From: Lagopus muta | Lineage: Eukaryota > Chordata > Aves > Galliformes > Phasianidae | Reading direction: 5' to 3' | NCBI RefSeq assembly: GCF_023343835.1 | Contig: NC_064439.1 | Span: 42,401,508 to 42,465,507 of the forward strand | DNA: 64,000 nt | Shown here: positions 21,701-34,900 of the stretch, in pieces | Layout: the number at the start of each line of letters is the position of its first letter | How positions within the stretch are numbered: the first letter of the stretch is position 1 | Notes under the pieces: generated by a model | The model's database searches: none | Seen by the model: the letters and a program-made list of their open reading frames with translations, nothing else | Told to the model about the DNA's origin: nothing | Program-made: the position numbers and the translations under genes

Positions 21701-24700
21701 AAACAACTGCTTATCCAGATTAAACTACTGATGCACGTAACTGTCTTGATGCATCTTGAGAACCAGAATCCTGCATCATCGTAAAACAACTCCAGAAGGG
21801 TATTAACATCTCATTTTCCTTTGGCAGAGTACAAAGACACAGATTTTTTAACAAATTCAGGATTGAGGGAGATGTCTTATGAGTTGGTGGTGCTCACTTG
21901 CACACAGTCTGCAAAAAGGAACTCCTTCCTACTAGATCCTTGCACAGTGGTGTTGCCAACTTAAAAAGTTAGAACTTTTGTATTCAGATGGCTTGGAAAC
22001 TTATTTTGTTCTTTAAACATGGCACTGGATGGAAGTAAGCAAACACTATAAAGTTAAAGTAACCACTCCAAAACTACATGCCACTGGGGTCTCTTAATTC
22101 CTGTTCAGCACAGTAAGCGGGAGAACTTCACTGATTAATAATGATTCCAATTTGACACAATTTTAAAAGTTTAGTGTTTTAGAAACTAAAAATCTTTGTC
22201 AGCTTACCTAACTAGGGGAATTTATTTGTTGTTTGTATCTGGTATATGTATACAGCCTCACACTGAGTGTGTGTGTGTGTGTGTGAGTGGGAAATGTTTT
22301 TTTTGTTTTGTTTTAAGCACTTCAACACCAACTGGAAAGGTCTGACCACTTCTGGGATAACTGCTTTTCCTTGACAAATTTTAGAACCACCCACTTCCAA
22401 AATTCAGCCACATTCAGCCAGCTTATAAGTGGCTGGAAAGAACTACATCCACCTCTGTTTGCTTATATTCACTAGATACTTAACTTTAAAAAGCTCAGGT
22501 ACAGTATAATTGATAATGGCTGAGACATTCTAGTACTAGGCTACGAGATGGCCTATACTACCTCAAAAGCAATGAGAGGAGAGTGTTCCAGCTTAGTTTT
22601 GCAGAGGTGAACACTCATCTTTCCTGGACAACTACTCTTCCTTGCTTTAAGGTTAAATACAAGAAGAGAGCAGGCACTTGGTCTCATCATGTGTTCTCAC
22701 ACATTCTCCAATTCAGTCCACGATCTCTGCATCTTGCTTTTTTGTGATGTGTGACACCAGTGATCAAAGCATCTTGCTTTCTAATACCAGACTGCACACG
22801 AGGTAATGACTGCCTGCTGCTATCAGCTCTTCCCACAATGTATGAAGCATGTCTCTGTTGTGAATATCCCCACTTGAAATATCTAAATCTGATTTTTCCA
22901 GAGCTCCTATAATCTTCTCTCTATTCAAACCACAACTCCCATCAACTAAAAGCTGGGAATTGGGACTGCCTGTCCAAATTACATCTCGAGGTTTCCTGTC
23001 AAGAAATCAGCAAATGAAGAACGTACAATCAATGATGTTCCCTGAAAGAAAATGGGACCAAGTAACCTATTCAACAGCTGTGTCAAAAATGAAGCCACAT
23101 AATTCAGTTTTCCACAGCAATGTATGTTTATATAATATATATGTATGTATGTATGTAACGTGTGCTGCTGGCAACACGCATTTGCAGCTCAGAAGGCCAA
23201 CTGTATCCTGGGCTGCATCAAGAGAAGCATGACCAGCAGGTTGAGGAATGTGATTCTACTCCTCTACTCTGCTCTCATGAGACCTCACCTGAAGTACTGC
23301 AGCCAGTTTTGAGGCTTCAGTACAAAAAGGACATGGAGCTGTTGGAGTGTATCCAGTGGAGGGCCACAAAGCTGATCAGAGGGCTGGAGCACCTCCCCTG
23401 TGAGGATAGGCTGAGAGAGCTGGGGCTTTTCATCCCTGGCTCTGGGGGGACGAATGGGAACTGCTGAATCACAGCCTGAGCCTCTGATTGACCACCTGAG
23501 GCAAGCACTGAGTCAGCCAGAGGAGCACAGGTGAAGGCAATTCAGCTGTGCTGCTGGAAGCAGTGGAGCCTGGCTGCACCTCTCCTAGACCTATTTAAGA
23601 GCTGACTGCCAGTGTGGAAGGATCTCTTCTGGAGATCTGCTCTGCTGGAGTTTTGTAAATGAGCCTAGGATACAGGTAAGCTTTCTATCTATTCTCTTTT
23701 TGATATTATAATCTGCTTTGCCTAACTCTCTTGTTTATTTTGTAATTATAGCATCTTAATATTCATTGATTATACAGGGGCCTACAGGAAAGCTGGGGAG
23801 GGATTTTTTATAATGTCACGTAGCAACAAGATGAGGGGAAAATGGCTATAAAATGGAGGAAGGTAGACTTAGACTAGATATTAGGAAGGCATTCTTTACT
23901 GGATTGGTGAGACACTGGAACAGGTTGCCCAGTGAGGTTGTGGATGCCCCTCCCTGAAAGCATTCTGAGCCAGGCTGGATGGAACTTTAAGCAATCTGGT
24001 CTAGTGGGAGATGTCCCTGCCTATGGCATGGGGTTGGAACCAGATGATCTTAAAAGGTTCCTTCCAACACAGACCATTCTACAATTCCATATCTACTGAA
24101 TCTGTAAGACTTCAAGTAATGTGACAATATATAATACACTGTAATGGCTACTTGTATAATTATTTTGGATGCTTTTTCCTTTGTGTTTCCCACATTAAGT
24201 GCAACAAAGTCTTATAATTTATGATTTAAAGTTAGTAAGATTTAATGTCAGTACATGATTTTCATGGAAAAGGCTGAGTCAATCTCTAAATAAGCAATAC
24301 ACGAGATTGTATTTCAAATAAAACCAGTATATTTCAGTTTATTGTACTTAATTGCTTCAAGTTAAGACTACTTTTTATTTTCCTTTACCTGTTCTTGCTT
24401 AGTTTCTGAGCTTCTGTAAGCTGACTCTGTAAATTCCTGTTGTTTTCCACCAATATCTGCATCTCCAAACGTAAGCTCTCCAGTTCATTTAATTGCTCCT
24501 AAGCAAGTGAGATTGAAAACATTTCACATGAATACCAAATGGAGATTCCTGTCTGAGTAAAATAGAAGACAAAGCTCTTTCTCCAAAAACAAGCACAGTC
24601 CTCTGGCAGAGATCTGCGTGACCTTTCAATTCACAGCTTCATTAGTAATTTGATTTAGAAGTCAGAACAGTTTCATTACTAAAGACAATGTTACCATTTG

Positions 24701-27700
24701 ACACTCATGAAAGGAAACCACTCATTCCTTAGGGAAGGCAAGACACAGGGACTTCTCAAGCAAGTTGTCAACATTTGTTACAAGCTGAAGAGAAGGCCAA
24801 GAACTGCCTTCCTGCATTAATAGACAAGCTAATAAGCAGAGCTCATTAAAAATCTGAACTCTGTCTTACTGTAATCTTAAAAATTGATGACAGAGTTTAA
24901 TTCATAGTACCTTCAGCCGTAGAATCTCATCATTTTTAGCTCTTCGTTCTTCATTCAGTTCATGTACAAGGTGCTCTAGAGTGATTGCAGAAGCCCTCCT
25001 ATCGGCTATTTCTTGCTCATGAGTCTCTAAGATTTTTGCCAGATTCACATCAAAATTAGGGGGAGTTTTTGGACACTGGAAAGGTAAAAAGCAAAACAAA
25101 AATGGCCCAAAATAATTAAGAACAGTTTTCACACAATCACAGACTGTCAGGGATTGGAAGGGACCTCAAAAGATCATCTGGTCCAGTCCCCCAGTTTTCT
25201 CCGGTGTATTGGTGATGTGCTTTAATAGGAGAACACAGATTAACAGATCCCTGGCAGAAAACATCATCAATAATATATAAAAGCTACAAACAAGGCGGAT
25301 AGGATTTGACTATTCTTAGATACACTGTATTTTCTGCTCCCACCACAGTGTAGTAAAGTTTATTAAATCCTTTTCACTGAGTTCTAATAGTCACTATAAT
25401 GAAAATGTTTCTCTTAGAAATGTCATACCTGAGGAAATGTTACTGTAGATGAGTCCACGAAAAAGCTATCTATTTGCTTCATTTTGAATTCATATTCACT
25501 CTTCCTCTTCTCTAGTTCTTCTGTCATCTTGTCCAACTATTAGAAATCCCAAGTAGAATTAAATTAGCTCAGAATAGTCACAAAACATGAAATGAAACAG
25601 CAAACATATCCCTATTTTGAGCAAGGCAAATACATGTTAATATATACTATATTTGACATCACTTTCATGATTGCTTTCCACGTTCACCTATTAACTGTTA
25701 ATCATTTGACAGTTGCACAGGAGTGTTTTTTGGAAACAGATATATAATATATATAATGTGTAGCTAATTTGAACTTTGCAGGTGTTACTGGTCAAAACAC
25801 AATCTGATACAAATATTATGCTGATAATTTTAGACAATTTCCGCAAAGAGAATATGCCAACGAGATGAAATGATTCTTTTCCAAAGTAATGTATCACCAG
25901 TAGAGTTTTTGCCAACACAGCTATGTTAATTGGCACTGTAATGGTTATGGCAATTAGAGTTAAAATCTGGATAAAGCCTTAATGTGTAGGTAGGCTATTG
26001 GTCTGCAAAGGTCCAAAATCATTCAGACAGCATCATACACAGAACTCAACTATCCATTACATAATGATCCTGTTTGTGGGTAAGAGCAGAAAGTAACCCC
26101 CTAGTCTGTATCACCTCAGGTTTCTCCATCATCATGCATACTGACAATTACTCTATGGAAATATTTTTCTTTGAAGCTGATCTCCAGATACAATTTCCAA
26201 AATATTTAAAGGTTACTTATCCTTTGCTCAAAAGCTTTTGAACAACTGCTTTGATTCGCAATAAGAAGTGTTTGTCATTCAGGAAGGCTGTGTACAAGGT
26301 ACTCCAAAATTACAGGTAAAATATTCTCCAGAAGTTACTGTCAGTCACAACCCACTCCCAAGAAGCCAATTATCACAAGATTTTCCTTGTTTTACCTGTT
26401 CTCTGAGTTCCTGGATTAAAGCTTCTTTCTCTGTTATGTCTTGCTGTGCACACTGAAGCAGTGCATCATGTTTCTTAGAGGCTTCTGTCAGTCTTATCAG
26501 CTGATCGGAGGTATGATGCAATTCTTCACACAGAAGGTCCCTCTATTTTTAAGTCAGTGGATGAGAGAAGAAGGAAACAAAGTTACTACTCTGAAGCAGC
26601 TTCTTCAAGATGTTTTATCAATCTTAACAGCAGTGATAACAGCTAAATGCAGCTGCCCTTTCTTCCATGTTTCCTTTATGAACTCTGTCAAGCATTCACC
26701 TATAAATTTCTTACGTTGGCAAGTTTTCCATATCTTTGATTTTGATCACAGAACTTACAGAGAATATAGCTGTGCCTAGATACTTGTGGGAGGTATTTAG
26801 CATCAATTGCTGTTTTTTTTTTTTAAGAATAATGCATACTGAAAAATTAGATACAACTCTGTAAATAATTAACTAGAAAAAATGTAGAGAAATGCTCAGT
26901 CAGCAATTGCAGCCTTTCTAATGCATTGCTGTTGTGTAGACACCTCTGAATTTGTTCTAGGATCTAGACTCCCATCCCTGATATGATGGGGCATCAGTAT
27001 TTCCACTAAGCACGCTAATCTGGAAGAAGAAACAGTTCTTAGTATTTTAGGTACCACCTTGGATTACAACTGATGGGATTTTCCTGTTCATCAAAAACCA
27101 TGAACAAAGCTAATGAGTGATGTGCAAAGTCCAAGAATGGGAAACTATGCTTCCATCAGTAGGTAGATATGCTCCAGGATGACAGTACATTTGTCATCCT
27201 ATTTTTGTTTAAAGTGGCAAAACAAAAAGTGATTTATTTGGCCAGCAACTTGGTTTAGTATTTCATAATGTTACGTTTAGGTATCGCTATTAGTGAAGAT
27301 AACCTGCTTATTAAACTTAGTGAATCTATTTAAGAATGGCTTTTGAGAAGCAGGCACTGCTCTGGTGGACTTTACTGATAGGACTATGTCTATGTAATAC
27401 GATTGATTATCTTGTGAAAGCTGAAATTCCTTCTAAGGACAGATTGGTGGCTTTGCCTGAAGGGTGTGTTTACCAGAATAATGGGGACAGCAGTAACAGG
27501 AAAGACTAAATTAAAAAGAAAGAAGACTTCAAAAAGCAAAGCTGTACTCCAATCAACCATGCAACCTAACTAAATTGCTTTCCAGCAGGTGGAGCTTTAG
27601 TTTAAAATTATGAGTAAAGAAGTCATTGAATATAGCAGCTACTGGGGGAAGAGAATATTGAACATAATGTATTCTTCTACCTACTTTAATTTCTCAGCTG

Positions 27701-30700
27701 CATCATCTAATATTAGCATTAAATTCAGCTGATGACTCCTCAGTGGCCTTAACAAAATTAAACCAGACTTTCAGCATAGGTTTCTAATGAAGTAGCTTAT
27801 AAAATATTTATGTCAAGTAATGTGATAATTTAACAGAATTTGTCAGGTATCTCATTAAAAATTCCTTTAAGAGCAGCCTAACCAGCTTTATTTTGAACTG
27901 AAATGATGTCAAGTTTTACACAAGTATGTTAGGCAAAAAACACATCTGATTAATCTGTTAAATAATCATCACACCACCATAAATGTTTTTACCTCAACAT
28001 TATCTGCCATTTGTCTTCTCTCCAAGGCTTCCCTCAGTTCTTCAATCTTCTTCTCCTGATCCTCTATGATTCCTTTGCTTTCTTCTTTTGCAGCCAGAAC
28101 AAAATTATACTTGCACTAAGAAAAAGATTAAACTAAATTTAAAGATTTTAGGAAAGCCTGCTATAAAAGCAAGTTGGCAAATGCAGAATAAGTGTGTGCC
28201 TATCACACATCCTTATAATAACAACTACAAAATGCTTAAAAATCTCATCTGTATCAATTGCTTAAATCAGTGACTAGTTAAATTGTTCAAACAATATGTT
28301 AAAAATGAGCTGTCAGAACAATAGGAAAATTAATACATATTAACTGCCAAAATAATTACTGATAAAAATGTGTAACCATACACAGGAATTGTTCTCATGA
28401 ACATTTTGTCATAGCATGCTGATACATGCTGATACACAGCATTTAGAGCTGTATGTCAGTGAACTGTGTCATGGGTTACACTCTATCAGTCTGCAAGCGA
28501 AATACTTTCATAACAAAGACATATAATGTTTATTAATATTCACATAAACACTTCAGGGCTGTGTTTTTTGATGTAGGAGATAGTTATCTCAGCTACATGA
28601 AAATTAACTTCCTCACCAATGAATTTACAATTCTGCTTCAGTTGCTCATGTCTGAAATCACCATTTTCTGAGAAAATCTAAATGTGACTGTCAGCTGAGT
28701 GCAGTTTACAGGATGTGAATAGGTCCCTTTAGAGACACTGCTCTTTACCCACCACGTGGAAAGAGTTCAGTTTGCAAGACAGCCTTAGGCATAAAATGTT
28801 CAGAAGATTTCAACATGTCAAAACAAAGAAGTTTCTTTCTAAAACACTACAGCAAGTTATGCTGTTTGAGACCCATGATAAGACATGTCATCGCCTTCCA
28901 TTTCTGAGAAACGACACCATGTCCTTCAAAATGACAGAACATACATTTATATCCTCCAGCTCTCTTGTTAGCCCATCTATGGATTCAGTTTTATGATTAA
29001 TTGAAGACCTCAACTCCTGGATCTGTCTCATTAAGTCAGTTACAACTTCCTGCAACATTAAAAAAAAAAAAAAAAGTTAATCTGGAGACATTTTTTCTTA
29101 CATTAAAAATAAAATACATGTATAAAATACATGCATAAATAATATATACACACATGCTTCTCATTACTGAACTTGCTTTGGTGGATAATCTGTCAATACC
29201 AAACTTTAAACAAATTTGAAAATGAGGCTCCAAAATACACACATAAATGAGTAACAGGAAATAAGTTCTTGAACTTTTGTTTTTGCCTATGCAGTTATAT
29301 AAAGTATTAAATAATCTGCTGTGTTTATTATAAGAGACTTGTACCCAGGCTGTGATGTGCTTCTCACTGTACTGTAGCTTAAGGTTATGTTATTTGTTTA
29401 TTTTTATTTGTAAAGTAAAAAAGATGCATTCAAGAAACACCACTCACCACCAATACCAGATTCTTCTGATCTCTAATTTTTATTTTTTTAGCATGGAAAA
29501 TCTTTAAGTGTATAATGTGTGTATCTTCTAGTAAGAGCTTGAGTAATAAAAGCACTACTGCTTTACATACAGCATAAATAGTTGTGCTGTGGGAGCTTCT
29601 GCAATTTGTGCTTTCAAAACCCAAAGCCATCTTTTCAGCAGGGGATCTGTGCATCATTTCCACATAGGATGCTTCGTCCAGCAGAGAGCTTTAACCTTTG
29701 CTCTCTTTTTTCCCCCTTTAGTTATTTCATGTTCCCCGAATGCAGATTAATTTCCTGCCACCCCACAGGCTCAATGCCAGTAAGTGGTAGGACGTATTTT
29801 ACCTAAATATACAGCCAGAATTGCCTACAGTCACAGAATTACCAAGTGTAATAGAAAGGTTCTGAGCTTTTAAAACAGAGCATAGAGCTACCTGCAAAGC
29901 TAGGTAGCAGTACCAGAAATAAACACAAACCTTATCTGCATCATTTGTCTTCTTCAAAGAAACAATAATCTCTTCGGCAGCAGCCAACTCCTGTTCTAAT
30001 TTCTGCAGCTTTTCATCCTAGAAGAAATAATATTATGAAGAGACTTAGTTACTTTTGTAACACACTTTAAGCACAAAGCCAGGAAAAAAAAATGGGAGAA
30101 ACTAAGCTGTTTACCTTAGCAGAAAAGTTAAGAGTAGCTTAACAATCTAAAATTTGAGAACTCTATATCTATTTTGCTGATAATCTAACGAACAGTCAGC
30201 TCTCCAACAGACTTGCTATTAACATACACAGATATCCATCAAAATTGACTTAGTCATTCAGTTCTGCTGTTGTACCTGCTGTTCACATCGTGTCAGCATT
30301 TCAGATGACGGTTTCTCCACTTGTGCTTTTTCAAGTACTTTCAAGAGCTCTCTGCAGAAAAGGAAAAAATATTTCTCATGGGAAATATAATTGGAACAGA
30401 GAGCTTTTACAAGAATCAAGTCATGTATGGTTATTCTCATCTGCACTTAAAGAAGTTTGGGAAAAAATACCTAAGTACTTTTCTTTATCATACTAATTAT
30501 CACACTATCTGGACTAATAGTTAAGTTACCAGACAAATTTACCTTCAGTGTGAAGAACTTTACTGGCAATGAAAATTTGCAATGTTAATTGGAATGAAAA
30601 TACTTCATTTTTACATAGTTTGGATAAAACCTAGCATAGGGCAAAATCAATGAAGTTAGATGAAGATAAAGGACACAAGGATGTAAAACTCACTTTGAAT

Positions 30701-31924
30701 TTTCTTTGTCTTCTTGTAATTGTAATCTTAGCTTCTGATTATGTTCTTTTTCTACTTCCAGGAGTTTTAGTAGGTTCTAGAACACAGAAATATTTCTCAT
30801 AAGAAGTTAAAAGAAGGCTTTTAGAATAACTTAAAATAAAATTCTGAACAACTACTAAAAAATAACTGGGGGGAAAAAAACCCCACAGAACCCTAATTGG
30901 AAAGATGTTTAGAATTGGTCCAGGAAAAGGCTAAGGTAAAGACTTAGTTATGATTAGGAATCAGCTCTTCTCATTTGCCACTGATAATAATACCCTATGG
31001 CTGTAATGTTCCTCAATATCCATGTTGTTAAAGGAGAAATAAGAATTTTCCAGTATAGATTAATAGAAGAAAGAAGTTTTTTCCAATTTTAACCAGCAAT
31101 TCAAGCTGTTTCACCAAGAGTAACTTAAAATCACGTTTTTTCAATCTGTTAGTATTCCTTTTGACACCCAAAGAGAAATGTTACAGCAAACTTGCTGAGT
31201 AGGCAAACAGCACACACTGCAGAAAACCAGGAAATATCATTTACAAAAGCCCTTGAGCAACCTTATTGCTGTTTTGCACTCACTGCAGTCTGACGGTCTG
31301 TCAAGGACAGCATCAACTAAACTGCAGGACAACAACTCCCCCCAAGAATCCTAAAACATTTGAACAAAATTACATCCACTAGACAAAGCAAATTCTTTTT
31401 TCCAAGAAGGGATACACAAACTCATTTTAGCTAGCACTAAGACAGACTGCTGTTTAGATGTCAGGGTTCTTTTCCCAGAACAGTTTCTTATCCTTTTACT
31501 AACTGACCTATTTCCTTTAAAATTCCCAGAGGAATTTATTCAGCCAAAAAATCTGCTACTACATCGTGGTATTGGATCATTTCTTCTTCTGCATTTGCTA
31601 CAATCTTGTCCTATTTTTTTTTTTTTTAAAGAAAACCCTTTGGTTTTGCCTGTGTGAGAATGCTAGGAAGCCTATTATTACTGTGGAAGCTATTATTGGT
31701 GATATCACAACAGGAATTAGGTAATTTGCCCATATCAGTAACTGTATAACATAGTCTAAGAGCTTTTTCTTACGCAGAGCTCAGTTTTCATTGCTTCAGT
31801 TTCTTGTTGTCTGTCTTCAAGCTGTTGCTTCAGCTGATCTGTCTCAAACTTTGTCACTTCTTGCAAATTGTCATAGTCATCCTGAAGGCTTGCTTTTTCT
31901 TCAAGATTCTTTTCATATTCTAGC
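18778..31924 (-). CDS. KIF15: KIF15 coding exons 21-35 (distal stalk and C-terminus)
   Basis: Exons: 21 31924-31774; 22 30776-30694; 23 30351-30276; 24 30017-29931; 25 29049-28945; 26 28115-27993; 27 26542-26396; 28 25536-25429; 29 25075-24911; 30 24498-24389; 31 21645-21573; 32 20959-20922; 33 19894-19729; 34 19315-19184; 35 18861-18778 including stop. They encode coiled coil with charged heptads. Exon 29 ([20 protein letters not shown]) and exon 34 ([20 protein letters not shown]) are the best conserved against human. Exons 34-35 form the C-terminal zipper. The last residues after FLRETK are [11 protein letters not shown], whereas human ends KKRSES. Donors after exons 24 (GTTTGT) and 33 (GTTATA) are weak, but frame and homology support them. 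Confidence 0.92.
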
Positions 31925-34900
31925 CTTTATTTAAAAAGGAAAACAACAACACCCACAGTGTTAACAGCTTGTTTCATTATAAAAACATTCCAACCAATTG
32001 TATTTTACAAGCTTCAGTGAATTCACAAAGTACAGTTATTTTCAAAACAAGTGACTGTGACAGAGCTTCTTTTTAAGCCCCATATTTATGAAATAGGAAA
32101 TTTAGATGGCACCAGCAGAGAAGGCAGAATGCTGCTTCTGATCCCTAGAAATAATCCATTTTTTTTGCTAAACTCTATAGAAATTTCAGTCACCTGATCT
32201 TGATATCAGTGTTCAGACATGTTTTTGTTGTTTTTTTGTTTTTCCAACAGCTGGACAAAGAACTCTGTGGTTATTAGAACAGTTCTGACTTCAACAGCCA
32301 AGCTTTGGTTTCTTTTTTGGTTGTTGTTTCTTTCTTTCTGTTTGTATTTTTAGATCAGCATCATTCTGTCAGCTGCATCATGTGAACAGGTAGTGGAATG
32401 AGAGTTAATTTTTAAGATTTGGTTTAAAAAAAACCCACTCTACTTATTTTAAGCTTCTGGATATCTCCTACTAAATGGGAAAATGCTGTAAGAAAACTAC
32501 AATTAAGGAAGCCTATTTAATTATCTTCCTGCTAATTTCATCATGTTCCACCCTGCATCTGAAAAGAATTGGGGAAAAGAAAAAAAAAAAAGGGAAAGAA
32601 CATTTAAAGTTGCTTTTTGTGTGTCTAAGAAATGTAAAGCACAAGTTTGCAGACAGAAGATGCATCCAGGAGGAAGGTTAAGACATTTTACCAGACTGCC
32701 AACATACCTGACACTGTCCAGCTTGAACTGTACATCCATATGTCTGTCAGAAAGCTGACCCATTTCCTTCTCTTGCTTTTCCCTAAAGGCTCTATATTCC
32801 TGTTTTACAGCAGACAGCTCCTTGTCTGCAGACTGCAGGACAATGCGTAAGTCGTAGACTTCACTTGTTAATACTAAAAAAAAAATAGATGTGAAAAGTC
32901 AATAATTGATTTTGAAAAAGGCAGAATCAAACAAATTCCATCAGAAATCATTGTACTTCCTTACAGTGCCAAAGGATTTCCCTTGATTTTTGGATCACAT
33001 TTTCTTTTAAAAACACTGCATCCTGTACTGTATTCATATCAGAATGAATAGAGAACACTCATCAAAACTGCATACTGCAGAAAACTGAGCAGAGAAAAGG
33101 CTATTCTGCAGCTATTGGAGATTTATTTTAAATCAAACCTGTGTGACATTTGAAATCTTAAACCAAATTAGTTACTCAGCATGTAGTGCTGTTGATTCAT
33201 AACATGAAGACAACCTCAAAACTTCACTTGGAATTTCAGTGTTCCACAGACTTACTATCAGCCTTGCTTTGAGCATCCTGAAATTGCTTTTCAAGCAGTT
33301 TTATCTGCTCAAGTAGCTCCTCACGCTCCTTATTCCAGTCATTCCTTTCAGATGAAAGAAGCTGGAGAGGTAGAAAAAATTTAAATGAAAATAAACATAG
33401 CAGGTTAAGTCACAGAGCTGTAACAACAATGTTTTAGAATTGCTCATTAGCTGATCATAAATACAATTTGATGCATGTGAATTTGAAATCAATAGAAGTT
33501 CAAGAAAAAAATACTTCAATATAAGTGAAGAAGCTACTTTTTCTAAAGGGAAAAAGATCATTTAGAAATAATGCACAGCTTGAGAGCTGAAGTCTACTCC
33601 AAAACAGGTTTATCAGATAAAGGACTACAAGCCTTGTTTTTCCTTTTCTTATTAGATTAAGGAAGACTTGTAAATATTCCATATATAAATGACTTTTCAG
33701 CTCGTTTCCAACTGAGGAAAGCAATATATTCAGCATTCTGAAGTTCAAAATTTTGGTGACTCCTTTCTGTTTCTTCAGAAATAATGAAGTTGGCCAAAAA
33801 CAAGCACTGACATCCCGATTGTCTATTTGCTTATGTTTTAGCTTGAGATCCAGCAGGCTCAGAATTACAACCTATTTATTAATTATTTTTAAGCTGTGCT
33901 GCTATTTTAATTGTAATTCCTGCCTTTTTGTACAGTTATGATGCTACTATTTTTTTTCAAAAGTCAAAATGCAAGTAATGCTTCTGACCTCACTAAAAGA
34001 CAGTAGCTTCAGTGTGGTAGATATCACTCAAACATAAACCTTCACTGTACTGATTTCTCACCTCCTGTACTTGTGCAGAATGATGTTCCAGTTTATTAAT
34101 ATGTTGCTGGAGTTTTATATTTTTGCTTTCCTCTTCATCCAGCTTTGTCTGCATTGTGCTCAGTTGTTCCTGTGACACAAAAGACATTCCAAACTAGAAC
34201 ATTCATCTTTCAGTTACTCTTAAGGGCCATACGTTAATGTGTGCATATTAAATACAAAGTTTTTCTTAATGACCTGAACGAACAGTAAAAAGAATATCCA
34301 AAAATCAACTGGTAACTTCAGTAGTTGATTTCTCCTATTGCCAACTAGACTGCCAGAGCACAAGAAAATCCATCTGTGAGAACAAGGACCAAATCATATA
34401 AGCACTTACATGTGTTTCATTCTCAGATGCACATTCATCTTAGAGATCTAAGACTTAAAAATGACATTATTCAAAATATTGACTAGATGCATTTCTTTTT
34501 GTCTGTTCACAAAGTTTTGGCTGTCATGCATGCTGGTTTGATTTTGTCTATTTTACAAGCACCAAAATTAGTTCCATTTCTAGAGAATACTTCAGATAAC
34601 AATGTAACACTCTTCTATGGCAAGCAATATTTGGCAGGTTTCTTCAAATAATGCAGTATTTTACATTGTGCTTGGGGTTTGTTCCAAACATAGTCACTTC
34701 ACACTTATCAGGAAGATTCTTTAGATAGGAGGTACCAGGCTAGAACAGTAAAAGGTTAAGTATCCTGCTTATCTCAAATCACAGTTTAGGAAATGGCTAT
34801 GCATTTTTTTTCTACATAACAGCTATTTGCAAATTTCAGCTTCATCTAGGATTAAGATATACAACTCCCAAATCCCATTCAATACTTTCAATGTAATCCC

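Noticed and set aside
22960-23508. Open frames around the split CR1 in KIF15 intron 30
   Set aside because: They translate CR1 and its flanks; no reverse transcriptase motif is present, so this is not an active LINE.
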